From Microcaldota archaeon (GTDB lineage: Archaea; Micrarchaeota; Micrarchaeia; Micrarchaeales; CABMGC01), in NCBI GenBank assembly GCA_028866975.1, contig JAGWHG010000030.1, positions 1 through 7,785 on the forward strand: a stretch of 7,785 bases of DNA, in the 5' to 3' direction. Numbering within the stretch: position 1 is the first letter of the stretch; each line of letters starts with the position of its first letter. Positions 1-5,444 of the stretch are shown one piece after another. Both the position numbers and the translations under genes were made by a program. Under the pieces are notes generated by a model. The model searched no databases and was not told the origin of the DNA. It was given only the letters and a program-made list of their open reading frames with translations.

Positions 1-611
1 GCGCTCAAGTCCTCTTCGGCGTGCTTTTTCATCTCGATATCGCCATTGCGCAGCAGCGGCAGGTATAGGCTGTATTGCTCTCTCCCATTCTCATGCCCAA
101 ACCCAACTGGTACAACCCCTATCCTATAAAGCTCCATCACCTCCTTGAAGGGGTTGGCGCCAAGCATCCCGTATTTCCGCGCCGCTTCAAACACCGTATA
201 TTGGACTACGTTGTATCTGACGTCGGAAAGCATGCGCACAATCTTGCCATATTCGCCCGATTTTCGAAGACTGCAACCCAGAGCTTCGCGCAGCGCACCG
301 CCAGCCTTTTTCACGGCCCTCTCGGCCATCCTTTCAGCAAACGTGAGCACGTAATCAAGTTCCCCGTGCCCCTCAAGCTTTTCCAGAGCGGCGCCGTAGA
401 GCGCAGCAGAGGCAAAAACCATCGGAATCGGCCCAATCCCAGCCTCTGCTAGGCTAGTCCCTAAATCTTTCCTATAGCCCCTGACGAAGATATAGGCCAA
501 AGCCAAAAGACGACCCTTTGCGGAACCCTCAAGGTTCCCCAAACCCCTACCAAACTGCTGCAGGTACTCTAACGAGCCAATTTCCTTAGAGATACGCTTC
601 CTATCGACCAT
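1..611 (-). CDS. Partial hypothetical protein, C-terminus cut by the left window edge
   Basis: An open frame on the minus strand starts at ATG (complement of 609-611) and runs 203 codons without a stop to the window edge. I do not recognise the family. The protein starts MVDRKRISKEIGSLEYLQQF and looks mostly alpha-helical and soluble. It has a small-residue-rich stretch around residues 54-76 (alternating A, G and hydrophobics), a basic/acidic helical part around 90-125, and a segment near 165-188 rich in glycine and aromatic residues (VPVGFGHENG, then YSLYLPLL). No signal peptide or clear membrane span is visible. The next ATG upstream (complement of 614-616) is in another frame and meets a stop after 15 codons, so 611 is the best start. 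A TATA-like box on the same strand lies about 40 bases upstream. The gene diverges from the one at 740. That it is a real gene is fairly secure, because plus-strand frames here are short and lack promoters; its function is unknown. Confidence 0.75.
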   Translation of the reverse strand, partial: MVDRKRISKEIGSLEYLQQFGRGLGNLEGSAKGRLLALAYIFVRGYRKDLGTSLAEAGIGPIPMVFASAALYGAALEKLEGHGELDYVLTFAERMAERAVKKAGGALREALGCSLRKSGEYGKIVRMLSDVRYNVVQYTVFEAARKYGMLGANPFKEVMELYRIGVVPVGFGHENGREQYSLYLPLLRNGDIEMKKHAEEDLS

Positions 612-647
612 TCCATGTGACCACTACATCCTCTAAGCCCACACCTG

Positions 648-656
648 ATTTATTAA
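648..656 (-). promoter_or_regulatory. Putative TATA box for the left minus-strand gene
   Basis: On the minus strand the sequence TTAATAAAT (656 down to 648) resembles an archaeal TATA box. With the box-to-start spacing seen at leaderless genes in this window (21-24 bases), transcription would begin near 624-627. That leaves a leader of about 14 bases before the ATG at 611. It is weaker than the boxes at 698 and 4694. Confidence 0.45.
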
Positions 657-697
657 GCTTCTCTCCAATTTTCTGTTGCACAAACCTGCAGAGAATC

Positions 698-706
698 TTT
701 ATAAAT
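698..706 (+). promoter_or_regulatory. TATA box with purine-rich BRE for the gene at 740
   Basis: TTTATAAAT at 698-706 is a near-consensus archaeal TATA box, preceded by the purine-rich GCAGAGAA at 688-695, which fits a TFB-recognition element. Spacing calibrated on other genes here puts the transcription start near 728-730, so the coding start should lie downstream of that point. Confidence 0.6.
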
Positions 707-715
707 CCAGAAGTG

Positions 716-730
716 TGCTATTTTATAGCA
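716..730. repeat. Perfect inverted repeat at a predicted transcription start (candidate operator)
   Basis: TGCTAT (716-721) and ATAGCA (725-730) form a perfect 6-base inverted repeat around a 3-base TTT spacer. It lies between the TATA box at 698-706 and the preferred start codon at 740, ending at the predicted transcription start. That is a typical place for an archaeal repressor site. The short arms mean chance cannot be excluded. Confidence 0.35.
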
Positions 731-739
731 GGCGATAGT

Positions 740-1186
740 GTGGAACTCGGAGCTAGAATTAGACCTCTTCCTAACGAAGAACTTATACAAATAAAACGAA
801 CCACACCTACAGCTCTTGACGTTAAACTTGAGATATGCGCCGAACTTATAAAGGGGAAACTTTTGAGTATTCCAAACAGGGCAGAGCTCCTAGTTTTCAA
901 TGCGCCCACGAAAATGCCAGTCTCCATCATAAAGGAGAGAACGATAGAATATGCAGTCGGCAACATGATAAAGACACTTGTGGATCATCTTGAGCAGGTT
1001 GTTAATGCGGGCGGCAAAAAGCTCAGGCCCGGCGTGGCAAACAAATTCGCAAAACTTCTCAAAGATGAGCTAGTGAAGAAATTTGATGCCCCTCCATACT
1101 TTAAAGGAAGCGGATTTAGTGAGCAGGACAAAGAAAAGCTCAAATCCGACGTAAGGAAGATAATATTGGACAGCATAATCCAGTGA
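740..1186 (+). CDS. Small hypothetical protein (about 148 residues)
   Basis: The frame is open from GTG at 617 to TGA at 1186, but I place the start at the in-frame GTG at 740. The TATA box at 698-706 predicts transcription from about 729, and a start at 617 would leave only 5 bases to the divergent gene at 611. GTG at 713 is another in-frame choice, though it precedes the predicted transcript. The product starts MELGARIRPLPNEELIQIK. It appears to have a mixed alpha/beta N-terminal half (to about residue 75, with a hydrophobic strand near AELLVFNAP). The helical, lysine-rich C-terminal half contains KKLRPGVANKFAKLLKDEL and ends in a charged helix. The basic character would suit nucleic-acid or protein binding, but no known motif is visible and I do not recognise the family. 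The codons look more A/T-rich than in neighbours (many AAA, ATA, CTT, CCT). It is followed by the PH/zinc-ribbon gene on the same strand. Confidence 0.65.
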   Translation: MELGARIRPLPNEELIQIKRTTPTALDVKLEICAELIKGKLLSIPNRAELLVFNAPTKMPVSIIKERTIEYAVGNMIKTLVDHLEQVVNAGGKKLRPGVANKFAKLLKDELVKKFDAPPYFKGSGFSEQDKEKLKSDVRKIILDSIIQ

Positions 1187-1205
1187 GCAAAGAGCCTCTG
1201 CGCTA

Positions 1206-1213
1206 TTTTTAAG
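1206..1213 (+). promoter_or_regulatory. Putative TATA box for the PH/zinc-ribbon gene
   Basis: TTTTTAAG at 1206-1213, inside an AT-rich patch after the previous gene's stop, resembles the box used by the transporter gene (ending TTTAAG). It predicts transcription from about 1235, directly ahead of the ATG at 1239. The T-run could also help end transcription of the upstream gene. Confidence 0.4.
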
Positions 1214-1238
1214 CTATTGCTGAGATGTTATAGTGCAG

Positions 1239-1742
1239 ATGGCCATGGTTGACCACAACGACAGATATACTGATATGGTGCACGACACTTTGGGGCCCGG
1301 AGAGAAGATAACGCTTATAGTCAAGCAGTCGAGGTGGTGGCCAGGCGTGCCCATCAACTCGATCTTTAAGCCAGTCATCGTATTTTTGACCAATGAGAGA
1401 TTGATAATAGTGAGCAGGCACTGGCTCGGACTTCTGAGAAATGTTACGATTGTGCCGCTGACCGCGGTCAGGACTACAAGGCTTGAGAAGGGCCTGATCT
1501 TGGCATCCGTGGTGCTCGGCCAGCTCGGCCCCACGCCAGGCAGCGAGAACTCGGTCGACGGCATGACTTATCACGACGCATCGCTGCTCCTAAGGCATCT
1601 TACAAGAGAGGTTCATACGATGAACAGGCCAATGCCGATAAGAGAGCCGCTGGAGCTAAAGGCTGACAGATGCTACAACTGCGGAACACCAATAATAGCC
1701 GGAGAGAAATACTGCTACCACTGCGGGGCAAGGCTCTACTGA
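1239..1742 (+). CDS. PH-like domain protein with C-terminal zinc ribbon
   Basis: The product is a soluble protein of about 167 residues with two parts. Residues 15-127 look like a bacterial/archaeal PH-like domain: a hydrophobic strand followed by TNERLIIVSR (51-60), then LRNVTIVPLTAVRTTRLEKG (66-85), the usual 'lTNeRLi ... vplt.v..v.' pattern of that fold. The C-terminus is a compact zinc ribbon with Cys145-x2-Cys148, ten residues, then Cys159-x2-Cys162, each pair followed by glycine (CYNCG, CYHCG). Such fusions are usually unassigned; binding to membrane, protein or nucleic acid is all possible. The start could be GTG 1233, ATG 1239 or ATG 1245. I prefer 1239 because the box at 1206-1213 puts the transcript start at about 1235. 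The stop overlaps the end of the convergent gene by 7 bases. The domain reading is fairly firm and the role unknown. Confidence 0.8.
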   Translation: MAMVDHNDRYTDMVHDTLGPGEKITLIVKQSRWWPGVPINSIFKPVIVFLTNERLIIVSRHWLGLLRNVTIVPLTAVRTTRLEKGLILASVVLGQLGPTPGSENSVDGMTYHDASLLLRHLTREVHTMNRPMPIREPLELKADRCYNCGTPIIAGEKYCYHCGARLY

Positions 1743-1993
1743 GCCTTCTTCTTAGAAGCCCACTTTACGGCCCTGTCAAGGAGCTTCCAGGCAACGACCA
1801 TCGATGCGAATGTGCTTGCAGCCCAGACAATGTTTGTCGCCATGTCGCTGCCGTTGGCAAAATGCGTCTGCATGCCGCTGCTGTCCCTTGTGAGATGGAA
1901 AAAGAGCTTTGTAATGTCCTCTCCACAAACAAAGCCGATTGGCACTGCAAGCAATTTTGTTGCGTCTCCTTTCTTGAAGCCCAAATTAGCCAT
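1736..1993 (-). CDS. Small hypothetical protein, probable single membrane helix
   Basis: The product has 85 residues and starts MANLGFKKGDATKLLAVPIG. A hydrophobic stretch at about residues 52-70 (ATNIVWAASTFASMVVAWK) may span the membrane and is followed by a basic tail ending WASKKKAQ. A positive tail just after a single helix would favour a cytoplasmic C-terminus. A weaker hydrophobic segment lies at 14-22. I do not recognise the family. Support for a real gene comes from a good minus-strand TATA box at 2014-2022, exactly 21 bases before the ATG, as at other leaderless genes here. The gene is convergent with the PH/zinc-ribbon gene and the two ends overlap by 7 bases, so the two transcripts would be complementary at their 3' ends. 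The candidate RNA at 2070-2140 lies upstream on the same strand. Confidence 0.65.
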   Translation of the reverse strand: MANLGFKKGDATKLLAVPIGFVCGEDITKLFFHLTRDSSGMQTHFANGSDMATNIVWAASTFASMVVAWKLLDRAVKWASKKKAQ

Positions 1994-2013
1994 GTGCTTC
2001 CTTTTCTTCCAGG

Positions 2014-2022
2014 TTTTAAAAA
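2014..2022 (-). promoter_or_regulatory. TATA box for the 85-residue protein gene
   Basis: On the minus strand TTTTTAAAA runs from 2022 to 2014. Its end is 21 bases from the ATG at 1993, which predicts a leaderless transcript. Confidence 0.55.
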
Positions 2023-2069
2023 TGGCGATGAGCCCTTCGTTTAATGCTCTCGCCGCGCTTTATTTTGGG

Positions 2070-2140
2070 AAAAAGAAGCAGAAGGAAGATACGGTCCAGG
2101 GAATTAAGGTGGGGACCTAAAATATGAACCGTATCTTTCT
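2070..2140 (-). ncRNA. Candidate small structured RNA gene
   Basis: Read on the minus strand from 2140, the sequence begins AGAAAGATACGGTTCA and can pair with TGGACCGTATCTTCCT (2098-2083). The core is a perfect 10-base-pair stem (2137-2128 with 2086-2095). With outer pairs and an inner U-G, C-G and A-U, it reaches 15 pairs with one A-C mismatch. The roughly 26-base loop contains a second small hairpin (AGGU, CCCC loop, ACCU at 2118-2107). After the stem comes a pyrimidine-rich stretch with five T (2074-2070), suitable for archaeal termination. A TATA box at 2163-2171 lies 23 bases before 2140, the same spacing as at leaderless protein genes here, so the transcript would start at the base of the stem. 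No C/D or H/ACA box motifs, tRNA T-loop or known RNA family is evident. It could instead be a leader of the 85-residue gene, a terminator of the transporter gene, or a mobile-element relic. Confidence 0.4.
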
Positions 2141-2162
2141 GTATTCTATTATGCATCGCCTC

Positions 2163-2171
2163 ATTTATATA
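2163..2171 (-). promoter_or_regulatory. TATA box aimed at the candidate RNA gene
   Basis: TATATAAAT reads on the minus strand from 2171 to 2163, preceded by purine-rich AGAGAATAG (2182-2174), a plausible TFB-recognition element. The same bases read TTTATATA on the plus strand. A plus-strand start near 2193 would lead only into antisense of the transporter gene, so the minus reading is preferred. Confidence 0.45.
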
Positions 2172-2228
2172 CTATTCTCTAAATCACAGAAACTATAGGT
2201 TATTTTGTGTTTTTGTAAAATGGCAGAA

Positions 2229-3464
2229 TTAGGCCACGCTCGCAATCCTGCTGTTCAATTCGTCGAAGAATATGTCATTCTCAGCTATGGGTCCTGCCTT
2301 TATGACCATCGCCTCGTCGCTTCCTACGCCGAGTATGTCCTTGACAAACCCGGATTCGCTAGAGATGAACGCCTCATTGCCGGTATAGGCATGGCTGAAC
2401 CTTTTGCCCTCTACCATCGATGCTATGTGCTGAGCTTGCGATCTGTGCACTTTTGTGGCAAACACCCTGCCGCCGGAATCTATCACTCCCTGCACTGCGC
2501 CATTTCCGGTTGCGAACGCGCCGGTGACGTCGAATATGGTGAAGGCGTGCCTCGGCGCCTTGCTCCTTGAAATATGCGAGCCGCCTATTTTGTCGTCTTT
2601 TTGTATTAGCATGCCGATCCCTGCAAGCGCAGCTATCGCGATGCAGTATATCGTGATTGGATTGCCAAAGAAGAGCGCTGCCCACACGAAGGTAAGGAAT
2701 GGGGAGAGCATGTAGGTGTTGGTCACAACCGTCGTCTTGAGCATCTTGAGTGCGTAGGTGTACATTCCGTAGCTGAAGATGTTAGCAAGCGCGATATACA
2801 CCACGATTCCCATGTCCGTTGCGCTCAGCAAGGCAAGATGCGCCCCGCTTCCTGCAAAGAATATCGCATAGAAAGCAGCCATGACAAATGCCGCGCCGCA
2901 CATATAGACGTCATTGTCAAGCATCTGCTGCTTTATTACAATTCCGGAAAGCGCGTATCCCAGGGCAAGCAGAACCGCAAAGATCATTATCAGCACGCTG
3001 CCATCGCCTCCGATGCCAAACAAATTGCCGCCGCTGACCCCAATTATTATCCCGACAAAAGCAAGGCCCAGCGCAGCCAGCTGCCTGCCGCTAAGCCTCT
3101 CGCGCAGCATCAGCGGCAGAAATACCAGCATCAGCAGCGGATTGAGCCTGAAGAGCACCGTAGTCAGAGACGCCCCTATGAACTGCTCTGCATAGGCTAT
3201 CCCATAGCCGAATGTGGCATAGGAAAGTATCGCCGCAACAGCGAGGTAGAAGAGCCTCTTTCGGTCTTTGAGCAGCCCTGCGAACGCGCCGAATTTCTTC
3301 TTTTTTGCGACGATGGCAAGCCCGAAAGGAATGCTGACAAGCGATGAGAGCATGAATATCTCGAGCATGTTTTGGCCCTGCGTAAGGACCAGCAGCGCTG
3401 GGGTGAATGAACCTATGAGTAGCGAAGCAAGGAGATACACATAAGCCTTAGCGCTTATCTTCAT
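2229..3464 (-). CDS. EamA/DMT-family transporter with extra C-terminal domain
   Basis: This is a 411-residue integral membrane protein of the drug/metabolite transporter superfamily, probably moving a small metabolite across the cytoplasmic membrane; the substrate cannot be read from sequence. About ten membrane helices are visible, near residues 8-28, 35-53, 72-90, 98-118, 129-145, 156-176, 188-206, 217-237, 248-266 and 271-287. They form two EamA repeats. The first ends with the typical pattern NPLLMLVFLPLMLRERLSGR followed by a glycine-rich helix; the second has the equivalent SPFLTFVWAALFFGNPIT but lacks the usual glutamate. EamA proteins usually end near residue 300, yet this one continues about 120 soluble residues (FTIFDVTGAFATGNG near 308, GSDEAMVIKAGP near 381), which I do not recognise. 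The frame extends upstream to 3548, but a TATA box at 3486-3495 sits 22 bases before the ATG at 3464, so that start is preferred. It diverges from an Lrp-like regulator. Confidence 0.88.
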   Translation of the reverse strand: MKISAKAYVYLLASLLIGSFTPALLVLTQGQNMLEIFMLSSLVSIPFGLAIVAKKKKFGAFAGLLKDRKRLFYLAVAAILSYATFGYGIAYAEQFIGASLTTVLFRLNPLLMLVFLPLMLRERLSGRQLAALGLAFVGIIIGVSGGNLFGIGGDGSVLIMIFAVLLALGYALSGIVIKQQMLDNDVYMCGAAFVMAAFYAIFFAGSGAHLALLSATDMGIVVYIALANIFSYGMYTYALKMLKTTVVTNTYMLSPFLTFVWAALFFGNPITIYCIAIAALAGIGMLIQKDDKIGGSHISRSKAPRHAFTIFDVTGAFATGNGAVQGVIDSGGRVFATKVHRSQAQHIASMVEGKRFSHAYTGNEAFISSESGFVKDILGVGSDEAMVIKAGPIAENDIFFDELNSRIASVA

Positions 3465-3485
3465 GATAGGGTATCTCATAGCAGG

Positions 3486-3495
3486 CTTAAATATT
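3486..3495 (-). promoter_or_regulatory. TATA box for the EamA transporter gene
   Basis: Minus-strand AATATTTAAG (3495 to 3486) ends 22 bases from the ATG at 3464. This predicts a leaderless transcript and decides the start: upstream in-frame starts at 3548 and 3479 would not be fully transcribed from this box. Confidence 0.55.
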
Positions 3496-3516
3496 CTGTC
3501 AAAAATCGCAATTTCC

Positions 3517-3540
3517 TTACATAAATTTGTGTATTTGTAA
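3517..3540. promoter_or_regulatory. Imperfect inverted repeat between divergent promoters (candidate operator)
   Basis: TTAC-AT-AAAT (3517-3526) and ATTT-GTAA (3533-3540) form eight complementary pairs around a 6-base spacer, with a 2-base insertion in the left arm. It lies midway between the TATA boxes of the transporter (3486-3495) and the regulator (3555-3562). An AT-rich dyad there suits an Lrp-family regulator controlling both genes. AT-rich sequence gives such pairings by chance fairly often. Confidence 0.3.
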
Positions 3541-3554
3541 CTTCCCACAGATAC

Positions 3555-3562
3555 TAATAAAT
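3555..3562 (+). promoter_or_regulatory. TATA box for the tandem Lrp-like regulator gene
   Basis: TAATAAAT at 3555-3562 ends 24 bases before the ATG at 3586, giving a predicted leaderless start. No Shine-Dalgarno-like sequence lies before the ATG. Confidence 0.5.
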
Positions 3563-3585
3563 GCCTTGCCTTTCATTATATTGCC

Positions 3586-4647
3586 ATGGTCGAATACGAA
3601 TTCGCAAGCGAATTCAACGAGAGGTGGAGCCCCCTTGCAAAGAGGATGCTCAGGCTCCTTTCGGAAGATTCAAGGATGTCAATAACCGAGCTCGCCTCAA
3701 AGCTTGGCGTATCGAGAAAGACGGTGGGCGACAAGCTCAAGCAGGCGGAGCGGGAACTCGCAGTAAAGTACACACTCGAACTTGACGAGGCGGCAATCGG
3801 CCTTGTCGAGCCCCACATAATACTTGTAAAGTTCACGGACAAGCCGGACTACGATGTGATAAAGAAGATGCTTGGCAGCTCCTACATACCGCAGGTGGCG
3901 GTCTCGATAGACGGAACCTATAACATGTTCATCTATGCCAATGCGGTAGACGCCGGCGAATACGTGTACTGGGACAAGACCACGCAGATAATGCTCTCCA
4001 AATACAGGGCGCTGTGGCAGCCATCCGACATCGCCTTTAGGCACCTCGGGTTCTTCCCGATACGCAACGCCCTCTTAGAAAAGCTCAAGATACCGGAAAC
4101 ATACAAGCGCATCCTGCTTTTGCTCAACGAGAACGCGCGAATGTCGATAAACGAGATGTCAAAGCGCCTTGGCATGCGCCCAAACACACTTGCATACAAG
4201 CTCAAAAAGCTCCTCAAGATGGGCTACATCAAGCGCTTCACAATAACCATGCGAACGCCGCAGAACATATCGATGATGACACTCTTCGGCAAGTACATAA
4301 TAGGGGAGGGATTCGAGGACGATTCGATGAAGATGAGAAAGGAGGTCACTTTCCTCGACGACAAAGTGCCGCTCATAAGCAGGTGCCTCTTCTCTGCGCA
4401 GCTGATCGGCAGCTACGACTTCTTCTTCGTGGGCGTTTATGACAGCGCAGCAGTAGGCATGGAGCGGCTGGTTAGGTATTACAAGCAGCGCTTTAGGAGG
4501 CATTCGGTGAAGGTGATGCACGGCACGATCGGATTGCCGATAATCGGCGATTTCCCCACAAGGAACCTCGATGTCAAGGCGGAATTCAACATGATAAGGT
4601 GGCTGCCAGGCAACATACCCAAGGTCGAAAAGCCGTCGCTGCAGTAG
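3586..4647 (+). CDS. Tandem Lrp/AsnC-like winged-helix transcriptional regulator
   Basis: The product is a 353-residue soluble DNA-binding protein built as two similar halves. The first helix-turn-helix lies at about residues 17-60 (ILMSITELASKLGVSRKTV-type pattern: SRMSITELASKLGVSRKTVG at 29-48). The second is at about 172-220 (ARMSINEMSKRLGMRPNTLA at 184-203, then KLKKLLKMGYIKRFTI, a typical AsnC wing). Each is followed by a region of about 90-100 residues with alternating strands and helices (roughly 70-150 and 228-320), matching the place of the ligand-sensing domain in Lrp/AsnC proteins, though I see no clear RAM-domain signature. Usual family members have one such unit of about 150 residues, so this is an internal duplication or fusion that could act as a built-in dimer. 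It is transcribed divergently from the EamA transporter with a 121-base spacer, which suggests it regulates that gene and itself. The ligand is unknown. Confidence 0.82.
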   Translation: MVEYEFASEFNERWSPLAKRMLRLLSEDSRMSITELASKLGVSRKTVGDKLKQAERELAVKYTLELDEAAIGLVEPHIILVKFTDKPDYDVIKKMLGSSYIPQVAVSIDGTYNMFIYANAVDAGEYVYWDKTTQIMLSKYRALWQPSDIAFRHLGFFPIRNALLEKLKIPETYKRILLLLNENARMSINEMSKRLGMRPNTLAYKLKKLLKMGYIKRFTITMRTPQNISMMTLFGKYIIGEGFEDDSMKMRKEVTFLDDKVPLISRCLFSAQLIGSYDFFFVGVYDSAAVGMERLVRYYKQRFRRHSVKVMHGTIGLPIIGDFPTRNLDVKAEFNMIRWLPGNIPKVEKPSLQ

Positions 4648-4693
4648 CTACCTTTAGTATTTAAATTCTTAAGCGACCCATCATTATTACGGG

Positions 4694-4704
4694 TTTATAT
4701 AAAT
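4694..4704 (+). promoter_or_regulatory. Strong TATA box for the uppS operon
   Basis: TTTATATAAAT at 4694-4704 is the best archaeal TATA box in the window. It ends 22 bases before the ATG at 4726, which predicts a leaderless transcript. A weaker TATA-like stretch (GTATTTAAATT) lies at 4659-4669. Confidence 0.65.
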
Positions 4705-4725
4705 TTTCCAAGGTTAGATGATAGC

Positions 4726-5433
4726 ATGGTTATGAAGAACGTTCCCTCCACAATAGCGCTGATTCCAGATGGTAACAGGCGCTGGGCGAGCACCAACAAG
4801 CTCTCGATCTTCAAGGGATATCAGCAGGGGGTCCAAAAGTTCATCGACTTTAGCGAGTGGTGCAGGGATTACGGCGTAAAGAACATCACGGTCTGGGCAT
4901 TTTCCACCGAGAACTTCAACAGGCCAAGGCACGAGATAAACGCGCTTTTCAAGCTCTACAAAAAGGCAGCAAACGACCCGCAGATAATCGCAAGGCTTCA
5001 TGCTAACAAGACCAGGTTCAATGTGGTGGGCAAGAGGGAGCTGCTGCCAATGGATCTGCGCGCATCCCTAGAGAGAATAGAGACCCAAACAAGCCACTAT
5101 AAGGAGAGGGTCATCAACATGCTCATCGGCTATGGCGGCAAGGAGGATATACTGCATGCCGCAAAGGAATACGCAAGGTCGGTGGTCAGGATAGGAAAGG
5201 TTTTCACGCTTACGGATGAGACATTCAAAAAGTACCTCAGGTCCTATGCAATACCTGAGATAGACTTCGTAATAAGGACATCAAGCGAGGAAAGGATATC
5301 GGGATTCCTTCCTTGGCAGATCTCATATTCAGAACTCTACTTCGCTGATAAGCTCTGGCCCGAATTCTCCAAGAAGGACCTAAAGAAGGCGATAGCTGAG
5401 TACGGCAAGAGAAAGAGGCGCTTTGGTACCTAA
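4726..5433 (+). CDS. uppS: Z-type (cis) polyprenyl diphosphate synthase
   Basis: This enzyme condenses isopentenyl diphosphate units onto an allylic primer with cis double bonds. The product is the long polyprenyl diphosphate that, in archaea, becomes the lipid carrier for glycan assembly at the membrane. At 235 residues it has the normal family length. Conserved motifs are in order: IPDGNRRWA with the catalytic Asp15 (13-21), AFSTENFNRP (58-67), YGGKEDI (136-142), and IRTSSEERISGFLPWQISYSELYF (183-206). Arg184, Glu188, Arg190, Ser192 and Glu203 match the residues that bind diphosphate and magnesium in the E. coli enzyme. The usual RTGGE or RTSGE reads RTSSE here. The start at 4726 is set by the TATA box 22 bases upstream; ATG 4732 is an alternative. 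The DUF2070 gene follows after 11 bases, and a further membrane gene after that, as an apparent operon. Chain length cannot be told from sequence by eye. Confidence 0.95.
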   Translation: MVMKNVPSTIALIPDGNRRWASTNKLSIFKGYQQGVQKFIDFSEWCRDYGVKNITVWAFSTENFNRPRHEINALFKLYKKAANDPQIIARLHANKTRFNVVGKRELLPMDLRASLERIETQTSHYKERVINMLIGYGGKEDILHAAKEYARSVVRIGKVFTLTDETFKKYLRSYAIPEIDFVIRTSSEERISGFLPWQISYSELYFADKLWPEFSKKDLKKAIAEYGKRKRRFGT

Positions 5434-5444
5434 ACAGTGTTTTG

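Noticed and set aside
75..452. Plus-strand frame of 125 codons
   Set aside because: It lies antisense to the 203-codon minus-strand gene, has no promoter, and its composition (many Arg, His, Pro) is typical of a shadow frame.
1183..1210. Possible hairpin plus T-run after the gene ending at 1186
   Set aside because: The stem needs two mismatches and has at most four contiguous pairs; the T-run is better explained as part of the next gene's TATA box.
2022..2120. Plus-strand frame of about 32 codons starting ATGGCGATGAGC
   Set aside because: It overlaps the minus-strand promoter of the 85-residue gene and the hairpin, has no correctly spaced TATA box, and shows no protein motif.
2070..2140. 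tRNA, C/D-box or H/ACA RNA identity for the hairpin
   Set aside because: No cloverleaf, GGTTCNANNCC T-loop, RUGAUGA/CUGA boxes or ACA tail could be found.
2202..2219. ATTTT...AAAAT pairing downstream of the transporter stop
   Set aside because: Only five A/T pairs; in AT-rich sequence this is expected by chance, and in the transporter's direction it is not followed by a T-run.
2205..2570. Plus-strand frame of 121 codons near the TTTATATA box at 2164-2171
   Set aside because: It is entirely antisense to the transporter's C-terminal region apart from its first few codons; the transporter frame is clearly coding, and the TATA box suits the minus strand better.
2838..3347. Plus-strand frame of 169 codons
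   Set aside because: It is a shadow of the EamA gene, very rich in Gln, Arg, His and Pro, with no promoter.
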